Below, piece by piece: positions 40,132-49,364 of a DNA stretch of 64,000 bases. Positions within the stretch are counted from its first letter, which is position 1, and the number at the start of each line of letters is the position of its first letter. Position numbers and translations under genes: made by a program. This DNA comes from Natronococcus pandeyae (lineage in GTDB: Archaea > Halobacteriota > Halobacteria > Halobacteriales > Natrialbaceae), in assembly GCF_008122205.1 (NCBI RefSeq), contig NZ_PHNJ01000009.1:141610-205609 (forward strand). Direction: 5' to 3'. Under the pieces are notes generated by a model, which did no database searches, was not told where the DNA came from, and saw only the letters and a list, made by a program, of their open reading frames with translations.

Positions 40132-41082
40132 TCAGGTTCCCGACGGCGTCATGTCGATGTTCAGCGCCTTTCGCAGCAGCTGGGTAAAGCCCATCGAGCA
40201 GAGGAAGTACCAGACGATCCACGCCCACATCGGACCGAGCAGTCCTTCGTTCAGGGCCACCTCGCCGACGATCGGCATGATCATCACCCGCTCGGCTTCG
40301 CTCACGTGGCCGCCGAGGATCTTCCAGTACATCCAGAGGAACAGCGGGATCGTAAACAGCATGATCCAGACCATCGGCCGGAACTGCTCTTTGAACATCC
40401 CGATGTTGTCGGCCATCGCCTCCATCTGTTCCTCGCGGACCTTCTCCATCTCGTTCTCGAGTCGCTCGATTTCGGCCTCGCTCGCGTCGCGTTCTTCGGC
40501 CTCCTGCTTGCGCTCGCGGACGTCCTTCTGTTTCTCCTGCATCGCTTTCATCCGCTCCTGGTACTTCCCGATCCGCTCGGGGTTCATCAGGTTCGCCTGC
40601 AGGAGCGTCGAGTAGAGACCGGTCAGCAGCGCGACGGAGAGGATCACGGCGTAGAACGGCAGCGCCGCGTCGAGGGGCGCGAGCGCGAGATCGATCGTGC
40701 TCCCGACTGTATCCCGCACCGACTCGAGCCAGTAGCCGATCATCAGCAGCACCGACCCGACGGCGGCCATCTTGTCCCACTGCGACCAGTTCGCATCCTC
40801 CTCGTCGATGTCGACGTCGGGGACCCCGCCGGGGTCACCGTCGCCGTCGAGCGCCTCGTCGTAGGCCTCGCGGTCGGCGATTTCGAACCCCTGGTCGCCG
40901 TCGACCAGCACGCCTTTTTCGATCAGTCGACCCCACTGCCCACTGGTCAGGTCGTCGTTGACGTCACCCCACTGGACCTCGCCACCGTTCCTGTCGGCCT
41001 CCTCGCGGATGGCCTCGAGGGCCTCCGTCATCGAGGAATCCTCGCGGACGAGGGTGTTGATCTTCTCGGCTGTACGCGTCAT
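40132..41082 (-). CDS. DUF106 family membrane protein (Oxa1/YidC/EMC3-like insertase)
   Basis: 316 residues. The N-terminal 100 residues form a soluble acidic domain; three to four TM segments (YAVILSVALLTGLYSTLLQ, MVWIMLFTIPLFLWMYWKIL, WAWIVWYFLCSMGFTQLLRKAL) flank a long basic coiled coil (QERMKAMQEKQKDVRERKQEAEERDASEAEIERLENEMEKVREEQMEAM, about 170-220). This coil-between-helices layout is the DUF106/Ylp1 type related to YidC, Oxa1 and EMC3, which insert membrane proteins. It sits upstream of cmk. Confidence 0.9.
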   Translation of the reverse strand: MTRTAEKINTLVREDSSMTEALEAIREEADRNGGEVQWGDVNDDLTSGQWGRLIEKGVLVDGDQGFEIADREAYDEALDGDGDPGGVPDVDIDEEDANWSQWDKMAAVGSVLLMIGYWLESVRDTVGSTIDLALAPLDAALPFYAVILSVALLTGLYSTLLQANLMNPERIGKYQERMKAMQEKQKDVRERKQEAEERDASEAEIERLENEMEKVREEQMEAMADNIGMFKEQFRPMVWIMLFTIPLFLWMYWKILGGHVSEAERVMIMPIVGEVALNEGLLGPMWAWIVWYFLCSMGFTQLLRKALNIDMTPSGT

Positions 41083-41324
41083 CTGACGAAAGCTAGGGCA
41101 CGTCCGATATACAAGTGTTTATCTTCGAGGATGCCACGTTTCGATCCCCCATAGCGAAACCCCGTCGATAAACGAACTGTCTGGCCGCTCTGCGTCCCTC
41201 GCGGTCGTCGTTCGCTCGCTGCTCGAGTTCGATATTCGCACGAGAGATAATGGATGGAATAAACGATTCCAAATGGTCCTCTCAGTCGAGAGTTTTATTA
41301 TCGATACTATTCTCATAAGAAGAT

Positions 41325-42875
41325 ATGAACGACGCTGGCGCTGGGGAAACTATTTCGACGGGACGCGGTCAGACGGCGTTGATCGGGTTCGTGATACTGA
41401 TCGGAATGGTCGCGGTCGCCAGCGCTGGAATCCTCGTGGTCGGTGGTGAACTCCTGACCACGACCGAGCATCAGACGGAGGAAGAACGGGTCTTGCAGGC
41501 GTTCACCGAACTCAGCCAGAACATGCAGACCGTCTCGGCGAACGACGACGTCTCGAAATCGATCGATCTCGACGCGGGAGAGCACGGTGCGGTGGTGAAG
41601 ACGAACACCAGTACGCTTCACGTCTCGGGCGGCGACGTCGACGAGACGATCCACATTGGCGCGATCGAGTACGAGGGCGAGGACGGCACCAGAATCGCCT
41701 ACCAGAGCGGGGCCGTCTTCCACGAGACGGGCGAAGAGACGCAGATCGTCTCGTCGCCGCCGGTCTACTTCGACGCCGACGCCGAATCGCTCTCGTTCCC
41801 GATCATCAAGGCGAAAGACGACGCTGATCTCAGTTCGGGAGATGTTACTGTTAGGCACGCAAAGACGGATCCGCTCACGGAGGCGAATCTCGTCGAAAAC
41901 GATACGGTGACGATCCAGATCACGAGTGAATACTACCGCGGGTGGGAAACGTACTTCGAGCAGCAGGGACCAACTTCTGTTCAAGAAGTTGAAAGCTACG
42001 AGAACAACGAAAGTGGAACGGTAACTGCAGAGTTTGGTTACTTGGATCCGGATATCGCTTTCGAGGATGGAATGGTATTGTCAGATGGCGTTAAAGAACA
42101 CAGCAACGGTACATCCGGGGTGAATTACGACGAAGATGAATACAAGTCAGGTTCGGTACATGAACTTGATGAAGTAATAGATGAGATGGTGGCCGACGAA
42201 GAAGTCAATAACAAAACTAATTGGACAGATGAGGAGTCACTGGTGATGGATGGTACTGAGGATTTCTCAGACGACGTTGATTATATTGATGAAGAAGGAG
42301 TGTTCCCGAATGGAACATATTATGCGGAGGAAATCGATCTCGGAGATGTGTCATTCAATTTGACTGAAGGAAATGTGACTCTTGTTGTAAATGGTGATAT
42401 CCAGATCGAGGATGGAATGAAAGTTGAGGGTTGGGATCAAGAAGAAGATCGTACTTTGAAGATCTATTCAACAGGGAATCTTAATATAGATGGAGCAGAT
42501 GTCTGTGCTGAACCGTGTGAGGAAGTTAACGCCAAACAGTTACAGATATTCGGAACGTCAGATATGCATGTTAGTATTGGTCCAGGAACCTCTACTGTTA
42601 ACGCCCTCCTCTACGCTGCAAGCGATGAGGAAATAACTGATAATGAAGTACACGGCCGACAGTGTGATGCACAAGTTTGTTTACATTCGGGAGACGTTTA
42701 TTTTAATGGATCGATAGTGGCATCATCAGTGGGCGGTAATGGTAATTCAAACGTCTCCCACGATCCGAAACTAATAGATGAAGAAATTGAGATCTATCCA
42801 GACGATTACCCCCTACCACCCCAGATTACCTACCTCAACATCGCCGAACACCAGGTCGAAATAGAAGAGAACTGA
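41325..42875 (+). CDS. Haloarchaeal pilin-like secreted protein with AT-rich mid/C-terminal segment
   Basis: 516 residues. GRGQTALIGFVILIGMVAVASAGILVVGGELL near the N-terminus is a class III (pilin-like) signal-anchor, followed by a conserved helical and beta region (ERVLQAFTELSQNMQTVSANDDVSKSIDLDAGEHGAVVKTNTSTLHV). I recognise this as a haloarchaeal surface-protein type often found alone. From about 41960 to 42780 composition falls sharply to AT-rich, then returns at the last 30 codons. The AT-rich part encodes a beta-helix-like region (GNVTLVVNGDIQIEDGMKVEGW). A TTTATTATCG promoter-like box is about 30 bp upstream of the start. Confidence 0.75.
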   Translation: MNDAGAGETISTGRGQTALIGFVILIGMVAVASAGILVVGGELLTTTEHQTEEERVLQAFTELSQNMQTVSANDDVSKSIDLDAGEHGAVVKTNTSTLHVSGGDVDETIHIGAIEYEGEDGTRIAYQSGAVFHETGEETQIVSSPPVYFDADAESLSFPIIKAKDDADLSSGDVTVRHAKTDPLTEANLVENDTVTIQITSEYYRGWETYFEQQGPTSVQEVESYENNESGTVTAEFGYLDPDIAFEDGMVLSDGVKEHSNGTSGVNYDEDEYKSGSVHELDEVIDEMVADEEVNNKTNWTDEESLVMDGTEDFSDDVDYIDEEGVFPNGTYYAEEIDLGDVSFNLTEGNVTLVVNGDIQIEDGMKVEGWDQEEDRTLKIYSTGNLNIDGADVCAEPCEEVNAKQLQIFGTSDMHVSIGPGTSTVNALLYAASDEEITDNEVHGRQCDAQVCLHSGDVYFNGSIVASSVGGNGNSNVSHDPKLIDEEIEIYPDDYPLPPQITYLNIAEHQVEIEEN

Positions 42876-43511
42876 TTACGCCGCGTCTTCGATCGTTTCC
42901 TTCACGTCCTCCCAGACCTCGTCGGGTGACTGCTCGCCGTCGACGCGCTCGAGCGTCCCCTCCTCCTCGTAATGCTCGATCACGGGTTCGGTGTTCTCCC
43001 GATAGACGCGAAGCCGTTCTTTAACCGTCTCTTCGGTGTCGTCGTCACGCTGCTCGAGGCGCCCTTCGACCTCGGGGTCCTCCGGCGGATTGTACTCGAC
43101 GTGGTAGATGTCGCCGGTCTCAGGGTCCATCCGGCGGCCGGTCAGGCGGTGGACGAGTTCGTCCTCGCCGACGTCGAGGTAGAGCACGACGTCCAGGTCG
43201 GTCATGTCCTCGAGTTCCTCGGCCTGCTCTAGGTTGCGCGGGTAGCCGTCGAGGACGAAGCCGTCGGCCTGGGAGAGAGCCTCGTCGACGATGGCGTTGA
43301 CGACGTCGTCGGGGACGAGTTCGCCCTGGTCCATGTACTCTCGAGGCGTGTCGTACTCCGTGTCCATCTCCGAGATGTCCATGTCCTTGTTCGCACGGAG
43401 CGCGTCGCCGGTCGTGATATGCTCGACATCGAACTCGTCTGCGATGTTTGCGCTCTGGGTCCCTTTTCCTGCCCCGGGTGCCCCCAGAATCAGGATTCGT
43501 GGCTGTGCCAT
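42876..43511 (-). CDS. adk: Adenylate kinase
   Basis: 211 residues. P-loop [11 protein letters not shown] (9-19), AMP-binding region [23 protein letters not shown] (near 88) and [45 protein letters not shown] lid. It converts AMP plus ATP to two ADP. The lid has no Cys4 zinc site. The start is directly preceded by TGCGCATAAAGGCTTAAAG-like AT-richer leader. Confidence 0.96.
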   Translation of the reverse strand: MAQPRILILGAPGAGKGTQSANIADEFDVEHITTGDALRANKDMDISEMDTEYDTPREYMDQGELVPDDVVNAIVDEALSQADGFVLDGYPRNLEQAEELEDMTDLDVVLYLDVGEDELVHRLTGRRMDPETGDIYHVEYNPPEDPEVEGRLEQRDDDTEETVKERLRVYRENTEPVIEHYEEEGTLERVDGEQSPDEVWEDVKETIEDAA

Positions 43512-43570
43512 GTTCCCTCGTTCAGCATCAGCGCATAAAGGCTTAAAGAATCGGGCACATCTCTACGGGT

Positions 43571-43981
43571 ATGACTCGATTCGACGCCGCCGATCCGACG
43601 GACCGACGAAAGCTGTACGCCGAGGGAATTCAGGCACACCGAGAACGTGGCGGCGGGTTCGTGACCTTCGAGGTGGACGAAGCGTCGCTCTCGGAGGCGG
43701 AAGGTCTCGATCTCGATCTGGGAACGCCGTGGATCCAGTTCGCCGACGGCACGATCAACCTCGACTGTACCGACGCGGAACTCGAGGAACTCAAGGGACT
43801 GCTCTCGGAGTATCCGGTGTTCAAAATTGACGAACTGAACCGGCCCGAGGACGTCGACGGCGTCAACGTCCGGATCAGCGCAAAGGCGGACCCGAACCGA
43901 ATCGGGCAGTTTCTCGACGCAGTGTTCCGACGCGCCTACGGCCTCCCCGAGGAGTACCGGATCTGGATCGTCGACCTCTGA
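43571..43981 (+). CDS. DUF5778-type haloarchaeal protein
   Basis: 136 residues: MTRFDAADPTDRRKLYAEGIQAHRERGGGFVTFEVDEASLSEAEGLDLDLGTPWIQFADGTINLDCTDAELEELKGLLSEYPVFKIDELNRPEDVDGVNVRISAKADPNRIGQFLDAVFRRAYGLPEEYRIWIVDL. Conserved in haloarchaea and usually next to adk; function unknown. The C-terminal ARADPNRIGQFLDAVFRRAYG-like helix resembles small protein-interaction folds. Ends one base before the convergent amphi-Trp gene. Confidence 0.85.
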   Translation: MTRFDAADPTDRRKLYAEGIQAHRERGGGFVTFEVDEASLSEAEGLDLDLGTPWIQFADGTINLDCTDAELEELKGLLSEYPVFKIDELNRPEDVDGVNVRISAKADPNRIGQFLDAVFRRAYGLPEEYRIWIVDL

Positions 43982-44272
43982 CTATTCGATTCGGAGTTCG
44001 CCGCTACCATCCCCGTCACCCTCGTCGCCCTCGTCCCACTCGAGTTCGAACTCGACGCTGAGCTCGGCCGGTCCGCCGGAACTCGAGGTCTCCCGTTCGG
44101 CCTTGATCTCGAAGGTCGGACGCGCCGGCGGCGACATGGTGACGGATTCGTCGCCGGCCTCGAGCGAGATGTCGTCGCCGCTGTCGATCGAATCCGCGAC
44201 GGTGCGGAGGTAGTTTGCGATCTCGTCGCGCTCCATCGAGCGTTCGAACTTGAAGAGTACTTCTTCAGGCAT
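43982..44272 (-). CDS. Amphi-Trp domain protein
   Basis: 96 residues: MPEEVLFKFERSMERDEIANYLRTVADSIDSGDDISLEAGDESVTMSPPARPTFEIKAERETSSSGGPAELSVEFELEWDEG. This is the amphi-Trp pattern (helix with REEIANYLRxxA, then amphipathic strands ending VEFELEW). Members are small soluble proteins of unknown role. The stop abuts the stop of the upstream gene, so both share a convergent terminator region. Confidence 0.88.
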   Translation of the reverse strand: MPEEVLFKFERSMERDEIANYLRTVADSIDSGDDISLEAGDESVTMSPPARPTFEIKAERETSSSGGPAELSVEFELEWDEGDEGDGDGSGELRIE

Positions 44273-44511
44273 ACTGACCTGTACGACGGCCAGGGTAGAG
44301 AGTCTATCGCCAGCAGTGAGTCCTCACCGAGCATCCCGTGACGGTGCAGAAAAGGGGGTCCTCGGTATCCGATGACTACGAGTCTGATACAGTGACTCAC
44401 GTGGGTTCAGGGCTGGCTGAAACGGATGCATGCTGCCAAGGGAAAGCTACAGGGAGCATCGAGGCTTGCAAATGACAGGCGTTTTCCCCGGTGAACTTAT
44501 AAACCAGAGTA

Positions 44512-45597
44512 ATGAGCGAAGACGATCCCGACCACTCGCTTCGGGAGAGCGTTGAACAGTCGCGCCACGGCGCGCCGGCAGTCGGTGCGGTCGTCCGGGA
44601 TCGCTTCGAGAGCAACGAGGTCTTCCAGCGGATCATCGCCGCGGCGGACGACGAGATCGATACTGGGCTCCGCGAACTGTTCTTCAGTGCTCTCGCCGCT
44701 GGCTTCGCGATCACGCTGACGTTCCTGATCTACGCTTCGATGTACGCCGAATACGACGGCGATCCGATTCTGAGCGGGCTCCTCTATCCGATCGGCTTCA
44801 TCTACATCATTCTGGGCGGCTACCAGCTCTACACGGAGAACACCCTGCCACCGGTCGCACTCGTCCTCGAGCGGCTGGCGAGTCTTCCGGCACTCCTTCG
44901 TGTCTGGACGGTGGTCCTGATCGGGAATTTCGTCGGTGGGACGTTCGGCGCGCTCGTGCTCGCGTTCACCGGCGTCTTCTCTCCGGAAGCGTCCATCGCG
45001 GCCACTGACATCGCCATGAAGGGGATGGAGACGCCCTTCTGGGACCTGTTCTTCAAGGGCGCTTTCGCCGGACTGATCGTCGCCGGCGTCGTCTGGCTCG
45101 ACTTCGCGTCCCGCGACACGATTACCCGCTTTTTCCTCGTCTATATGGCGTTTCTCATGATTCCGTTCGCGGACCTGTTCCACGTCGTCGTCTCCTTTAC
45201 CGAAGTGATGTACCTCGTGTTCAACGGTCAGGTCGCGCTCTACGCGGGAATGAGCCAGTTCGTCCTGCCGGTGTTGCTCGGTAACACCATCGGTGGGGTC
45301 CTGCTCGTGACGGTCGTCAACTACTTCCAGACGACCGAACGTCGTCTCGAGGACGCTCGTCGGGACGGGGCCGAACGACAGCTCACCATCCGGGAGTGGC
45401 TCATCGGCGGACTCGCCGGTCGGGCCTACGTTCCCGCCAGGCCCGGCAAGGAGTCCAGATTGCCGGAGGACCAGCTCGGTATCGAAGAGCGAATGGAGGC
45501 GAGATACGGATCGGATGTCACGGATCACGGGGAGCACTATAGGGACGGCGACGCTGAGCAGACGAGTGATGTCGCCGACTATCCCAAGAACGAGTGA
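44512..45597 (+). CDS. Formate/nitrite transporter (FNT) family channel
   Basis: 361 residues, with an acidic 50-residue cytoplasmic N-terminus and six TM segments. Family features include LRELFFSALAAGFAITLTFLIY, LYPIGFIYIILGGYQLYTENTLPP, LLRVWTVVLIGNFVGGTFGALVL (GNxxG) and FVLPVLLGNTIGGVLLVTVVNYFQ. FNT channels move small monovalent anions such as formate, nitrite or hydrosulfide. The anion here is unknown. The tail (ERRLEDARRDGAERQLTIREWLIGG...) is a long cytoplasmic extension. Confidence 0.88.
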   Translation: MSEDDPDHSLRESVEQSRHGAPAVGAVVRDRFESNEVFQRIIAAADDEIDTGLRELFFSALAAGFAITLTFLIYASMYAEYDGDPILSGLLYPIGFIYIILGGYQLYTENTLPPVALVLERLASLPALLRVWTVVLIGNFVGGTFGALVLAFTGVFSPEASIAATDIAMKGMETPFWDLFFKGAFAGLIVAGVVWLDFASRDTITRFFLVYMAFLMIPFADLFHVVVSFTEVMYLVFNGQVALYAGMSQFVLPVLLGNTIGGVLLVTVVNYFQTTERRLEDARRDGAERQLTIREWLIGGLAGRAYVPARPGKESRLPEDQLGIEERMEARYGSDVTDHGEHYRDGDAEQTSDVADYPKNE

Positions 45598-45601
45598 CGG
45601 C

Positions 45602-46009
45602 TTACCGGACGACCGTCACGGGACAGTCCGCGCGACGGACGATCGTCTCGGCGACGCTCCCGAGTAACACCCGTTTCACGCCGCTCTTCCCGCGGCTTCC
45701 GACGACGATGTGATCGACATCGTGTTCGTCGGCGAACGAAACCGTTGCCTTCGCCGGATGTCCGGTGATGATCTCCGTCTCGACATCCCGTCCGTACTCC
45801 TCGGCGATCGCCACCGCGTTGGCGAGAACGTTTTTAGCGTCTTCGCGGGCCACGTCTTCACCCGATGTGTCGGAGCTGTTCGACAAATCCAGGAGTTCTA
45901 CCTCGAGGACGGTGACGACCCGTATCGTGGCGTCGGGGAACGTCTCGAGTGCGTGTTTAATTGCCTGTCGGGCTTCTTCCGAGTCGTCTACGGCGACCAG
46001 GACATCCAT
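45602..46009 (-). CDS. Universal stress protein (UspA family)
   Basis: 135 residues from ATG 46009: MDVLVAVDDSEEARQAIKHALETF ... DHIVVGSRGKSGVKRVLLGSVAETIVRRADCPVTVVR. The G-x2-G-x9-G(S) ATP-binding loop (GSRGKSGVKRVLLGS) is intact, so it is likely an ATP-binding type. Single domain. Transcribed divergently from the K+ channel gene about 170 bp away, and ends 4 bp after the FNT gene's stop. Confidence 0.93.
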   Translation of the reverse strand: MDVLVAVDDSEEARQAIKHALETFPDATIRVVTVLEVELLDLSNSSDTSGEDVAREDAKNVLANAVAIAEEYGRDVETEIITGHPAKATVSFADEHDVDHIVVGSRGKSGVKRVLLGSVAETIVRRADCPVTVVR

Positions 46010-46180
46010 AGGCGACGTAAGGCCTGATCCGATAAAACCGTTCATCCTCGGTCGTCGATCGTCGGTTTGAGCCGATCATCGCCGTATCAACCGTCGGGTC
46101 ACGAGAGCCTCTGCGATGAAATTGCAGTTGTCGACGAGATCCATCTGACTTACGTGGTTGCCACTCTTCAGATAGCATCA

Positions 46181-47806
46181 ATGAATACGTGGTGGCGGCG
46201 AATCGCTCTCTCACTCGTTGCGGTCCTCGCTATCGTTCTGGTCTACGCCGGCATCTATCAGTGGGGGATGGCGACGTTCGAGGGAGAACAGCAGTCGTAC
46301 GTCCACGCGATCCAGGTCGTAATCGAGTCGCTCACGACGGCCGGATACGGTGGTGACGCGCCGTGGGAGAGTCGCGAGATGAACGTCTTCATCGTCACGA
46401 TGAACCTCTCGGGCGTGTTGCTCGTTTTTCTCGCACTTCCGCTGATCGTCGTGCCGCTCTTTCGGCAGGCGCTCGAGGACCGACCGCCGGAAACTACCGA
46501 CCTCTCCGATCACATCATCATCTGCTCGCACACACCGCGTGTGGACGTTCTCCGGAAGGAATTAGAGGCAGCGGAGGTCCCGTACGTCTTCGTCGACGAC
46601 GACCCGGAGACGGTGATCGATCTCGTGGACGACGGCCTCGAGGCGATCGTTGGCGATCCCGAACTCGAGGAGACGCTTCGCGCGGCGAACGTCGAGGATG
46701 CCCGTGCACTCGTCGCGGACGTGGACGACGAAACGAACGCGGCGGTGATCCTCTCGACGAAGCAGCTGCGGGACGACATCGAAATACTCAGCGTCGTCGA
46801 AGACGCCGACGTCGCGAGTTACCACCGCTACGCCGGGGCAGACGTGGTCGTTCGTCCCCGACAGGTCCTCGGTCGAAGCCTCGCGAAGAAAGCGGCAATG
46901 TCGATCACCGCGGAACTCGAGGAGACGATCGAACTCGGGACGGAACTGATGATTACGGAGCTGCTGATCGAGGAGGACAGCGATCTGGCAGGAAACACGA
47001 TCGCGGAGTCGGGCATCCGCGACCGGATCGGTGTCACCGTCATCGGTGCGTGGTTCAACGGCGAGTTCGTCCCCGCTCCCGGGCCAGAAATGCGAATCGA
47101 CGAAAACACGATTTTGCTGGTCGCTGGCCGGCACGACAATCTCACGGAACTCAAAGCACGGACGGTCTCACCGCTGGCGGAACGCCCGGATCGTGTGGTC
47201 GTCGGCGGCTACGGCGTGGTTGGGCGTAACGCGAGGGACACACTCGTCAATTCGGACATTTCGTGTACCGTGGTCGACACCACGGAGGGACCGGGTGTCG
47301 ACGTGGTCGGAAGTATCACCGACGAAAAACTGCTCGAAACGGCGGGGGTCGAAGACTCCCGAGCGGTCCTCCTCGCGCTGGACGATGATACGACGACCAT
47401 CTTTGCGACACTCGTACTGAAGCAACTGTCGCCGGACGTCGAGGTCATCGCCCGAGCGAACGAGACCGAGAACATCGGGAAGCTCTATCAGGCCGGCGCC
47501 GAGTACGTGCTCGCGCTGTCGACGGTGACCGGGCGAATGATTTCCTCCGTGTTGCTCGAGGACGAAGAGGTACTGACGCCGGAGACGCAGTTCGAGATCG
47601 TTCGGACGACTGCACCGGACATCGCCGGCCGAACGCTCGGCGAGGCCGACGTCCGTTCGCGAACGGGGTGTACCGTCGTTGCGGTCGAGCGTGGGGAACA
47701 GCTCCTGACGGACGTGGGTCCCGAGTTCGCCGTCCAGGAAGACGATACGCTCATCGTCGCTGGCAGTGACGAAACGGTCAACCAGTTCATCGCCTTCGTT
47801 CGCTAA
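46181..47806 (+). CDS. Two-TM K+ channel with tandem RCK (TrkA_N/TrkA_C) domains
   Basis: 541 residues. TM1 (IALSLVAVLAIVLVYAGIYQW), pore helix and filter VIESLTTAGYGGDAPW, TM2 (VTMNLSGVLLVFLALPLIVV), then two RCK modules: HIIICSHTPRVDVLRKELEAAEVPYVFVDDDPE (Rossmann 1), TrkA_C near 270-355, then RVVVGGYGVVGRNARDTLV (GxGxxG, Rossmann 2), TrkA_C near 460-541. The filter reads TAGYGG instead of TVGYGD. Similar to MthK-type channels but with both RCKs in one chain. The start follows ATGAATACG after the upstream leader. Confidence 0.88.
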   Translation: MNTWWRRIALSLVAVLAIVLVYAGIYQWGMATFEGEQQSYVHAIQVVIESLTTAGYGGDAPWESREMNVFIVTMNLSGVLLVFLALPLIVVPLFRQALEDRPPETTDLSDHIIICSHTPRVDVLRKELEAAEVPYVFVDDDPETVIDLVDDGLEAIVGDPELEETLRAANVEDARALVADVDDETNAAVILSTKQLRDDIEILSVVEDADVASYHRYAGADVVVRPRQVLGRSLAKKAAMSITAELEETIELGTELMITELLIEEDSDLAGNTIAESGIRDRIGVTVIGAWFNGEFVPAPGPEMRIDENTILLVAGRHDNLTELKARTVSPLAERPDRVVVGGYGVVGRNARDTLVNSDISCTVVDTTEGPGVDVVGSITDEKLLETAGVEDSRAVLLALDDDTTTIFATLVLKQLSPDVEVIARANETENIGKLYQAGAEYVLALSTVTGRMISSVLLEDEEVLTPETQFEIVRTTAPDIAGRTLGEADVRSRTGCTVVAVERGEQLLTDVGPEFAVQEDDTLIVAGSDETVNQFIAFVR

Positions 47807-47828
47807 CCCGCGACGACGGACGTGTCCC

Positions 47829-49364
47829 TCACGACCGCCAGTAGGCGGCCGTCAGCAACACGAGCACGGGGAAGATCTCGAGCCGACCGATCCACATGTA
47901 GAGGATCATCAACAGCTTGGAGGTTACCGGGAACTCGAGGTAGCCACCCATCGGGCCAACCACGCCGAATCCCGGCCCGATATTTCCGAGCGTCGCGATC
48001 GAGGCGGTCACGACGTCGATCGTTCCGAGATCCATTCCAACACGGGCTGCGTCGGCGGCGAGCAGCAGTATACCGAGCAAAAAGATAGCCAGGTACAGCA
48101 GTGTGAAGGCGTAGATCCCCCGGATTGCATCCTCGTCGAGGCTCCCGCCGTTCATCCGTACCGGGCGAACGGCCTCCGGATGAATCGTCGTGAATATCTC
48201 GCGGCGCAGCGACTTGAGAATCACCATCCAGCGGAGGATCTTGATTCCGCCGCCGGTCGACCCCGTGCTGCCGCCGAGAAACATCGCGAACAGAAGCAGT
48301 CCCTTCGCGGGACCGCTCCACGCGTCGAAATCCATATTCGCATACCCGGTCGAGTTGGTCAGCGAGGCGATCTGGAACGCGGCGTATCGTGCGGATCGCT
48401 CGAGATTTCCGCCGATCTGCCCGGTTTCGGGCGTCTGTAGCGCCGTATCGAGGAAGAGCATCACGGTCCCGACCAGCGTGAGGACGGAGACAGCGCCGAG
48501 GTAGAAGCGGAACTCGTTGTCCCGCACCAGCGCCCACGGGTTCCCGGAGATCAGGTGCCACCACAGCACGAAGTTGACGCCGGCGATGAACATGAACGGG
48601 ACCAGAAGCCACTGCACGGCGGGCGAGAAGGCCTCGATACTCCTGGCCTCCGGTGAGAACCCGCCGGTCGGAAGCGTCGTAAACCCGTGAGCGAACGCGT
48701 TGTAGAGGTCCATGTTCGGGGCGTAGCCGACGAGGTACAGGCCGTACAACAACGCGATGAGGAGTGCGGTAAATCCGATATACGCGAGCCACAGTACACG
48801 GGCGGTTTCGGCGATGTGCGGAGTGAGTTTGGAGACGCCCGGCCCCGGTGTCTCGGCTTCCATCAACTGCGCACCACCGACGGCCATCTGTGACAGGATC
48901 GCGACCGCGAGGACGATGATACCCATGCCGCCGAGCCACTGGGTGAGCTGGCGCCACATCATCATCTCTCGAGAGTGCGTCTCGAACGAGATGTCGGCCA
49001 TCACCGTCGCACCCGTGGTCGTGAACCCGCTCATACTCTCGAACAGCGCGTTGACGGGATGTGCGATGGTCCCGTTTCCGGCGAGAACGTACGGGACGGC
49101 ACCGAAAATAGCCGCAAAGAGCCACGTGAGTGCGACGACCATGAACGCTTCTCTGGCACCCGGATCGGGATCCGGATCGAGCTGTCGAAGCGAGAGTCCA
49201 GCGGCGATCGCCAACCCCATCGACGCGACGAAGACCCAGAGGTCCTCGCCGCCGTAGGCGAGTGACACGATGATCGGGACTACGAACGCGAGCGAGAGAA
49301 AGGCGAGGATGGTGCCGACGAGACTCAACCCTGCTCGCCAGTCGACCCGAAGGTGCCGTCGCAC
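47829..49364 (-). CDS. trkH: TrkH family K+ transporter pore
   Basis: 511 residues, GTG start overlapping the TAG of trkA by one base. The four pore-loop glycine regions are present: SGFTTTGATV, TTLPTGGFSP, SLTNSTGYANMDF and LGNIGPGFGVVG, and MGGSTGSTGGGIKILRW is the conserved intramembrane loop. TrkH takes up K+ using the cytoplasmic TrkA partner. The neighbouring trkA is transcribed just upstream, the normal pair. Confidence 0.93.
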   Translation of the reverse strand: MRRHLRVDWRAGLSLVGTILAFLSLAFVVPIIVSLAYGGEDLWVFVASMGLAIAAGLSLRQLDPDPDPGAREAFMVVALTWLFAAIFGAVPYVLAGNGTIAHPVNALFESMSGFTTTGATVMADISFETHSREMMMWRQLTQWLGGMGIIVLAVAILSQMAVGGAQLMEAETPGPGVSKLTPHIAETARVLWLAYIGFTALLIALLYGLYLVGYAPNMDLYNAFAHGFTTLPTGGFSPEARSIEAFSPAVQWLLVPFMFIAGVNFVLWWHLISGNPWALVRDNEFRFYLGAVSVLTLVGTVMLFLDTALQTPETGQIGGNLERSARYAAFQIASLTNSTGYANMDFDAWSGPAKGLLLFAMFLGGSTGSTGGGIKILRWMVILKSLRREIFTTIHPEAVRPVRMNGGSLDEDAIRGIYAFTLLYLAIFLLGILLLAADAARVGMDLGTIDVVTASIATLGNIGPGFGVVGPMGGYLEFPVTSKLLMILYMWIGRLEIFPVLVLLTAAYWRS

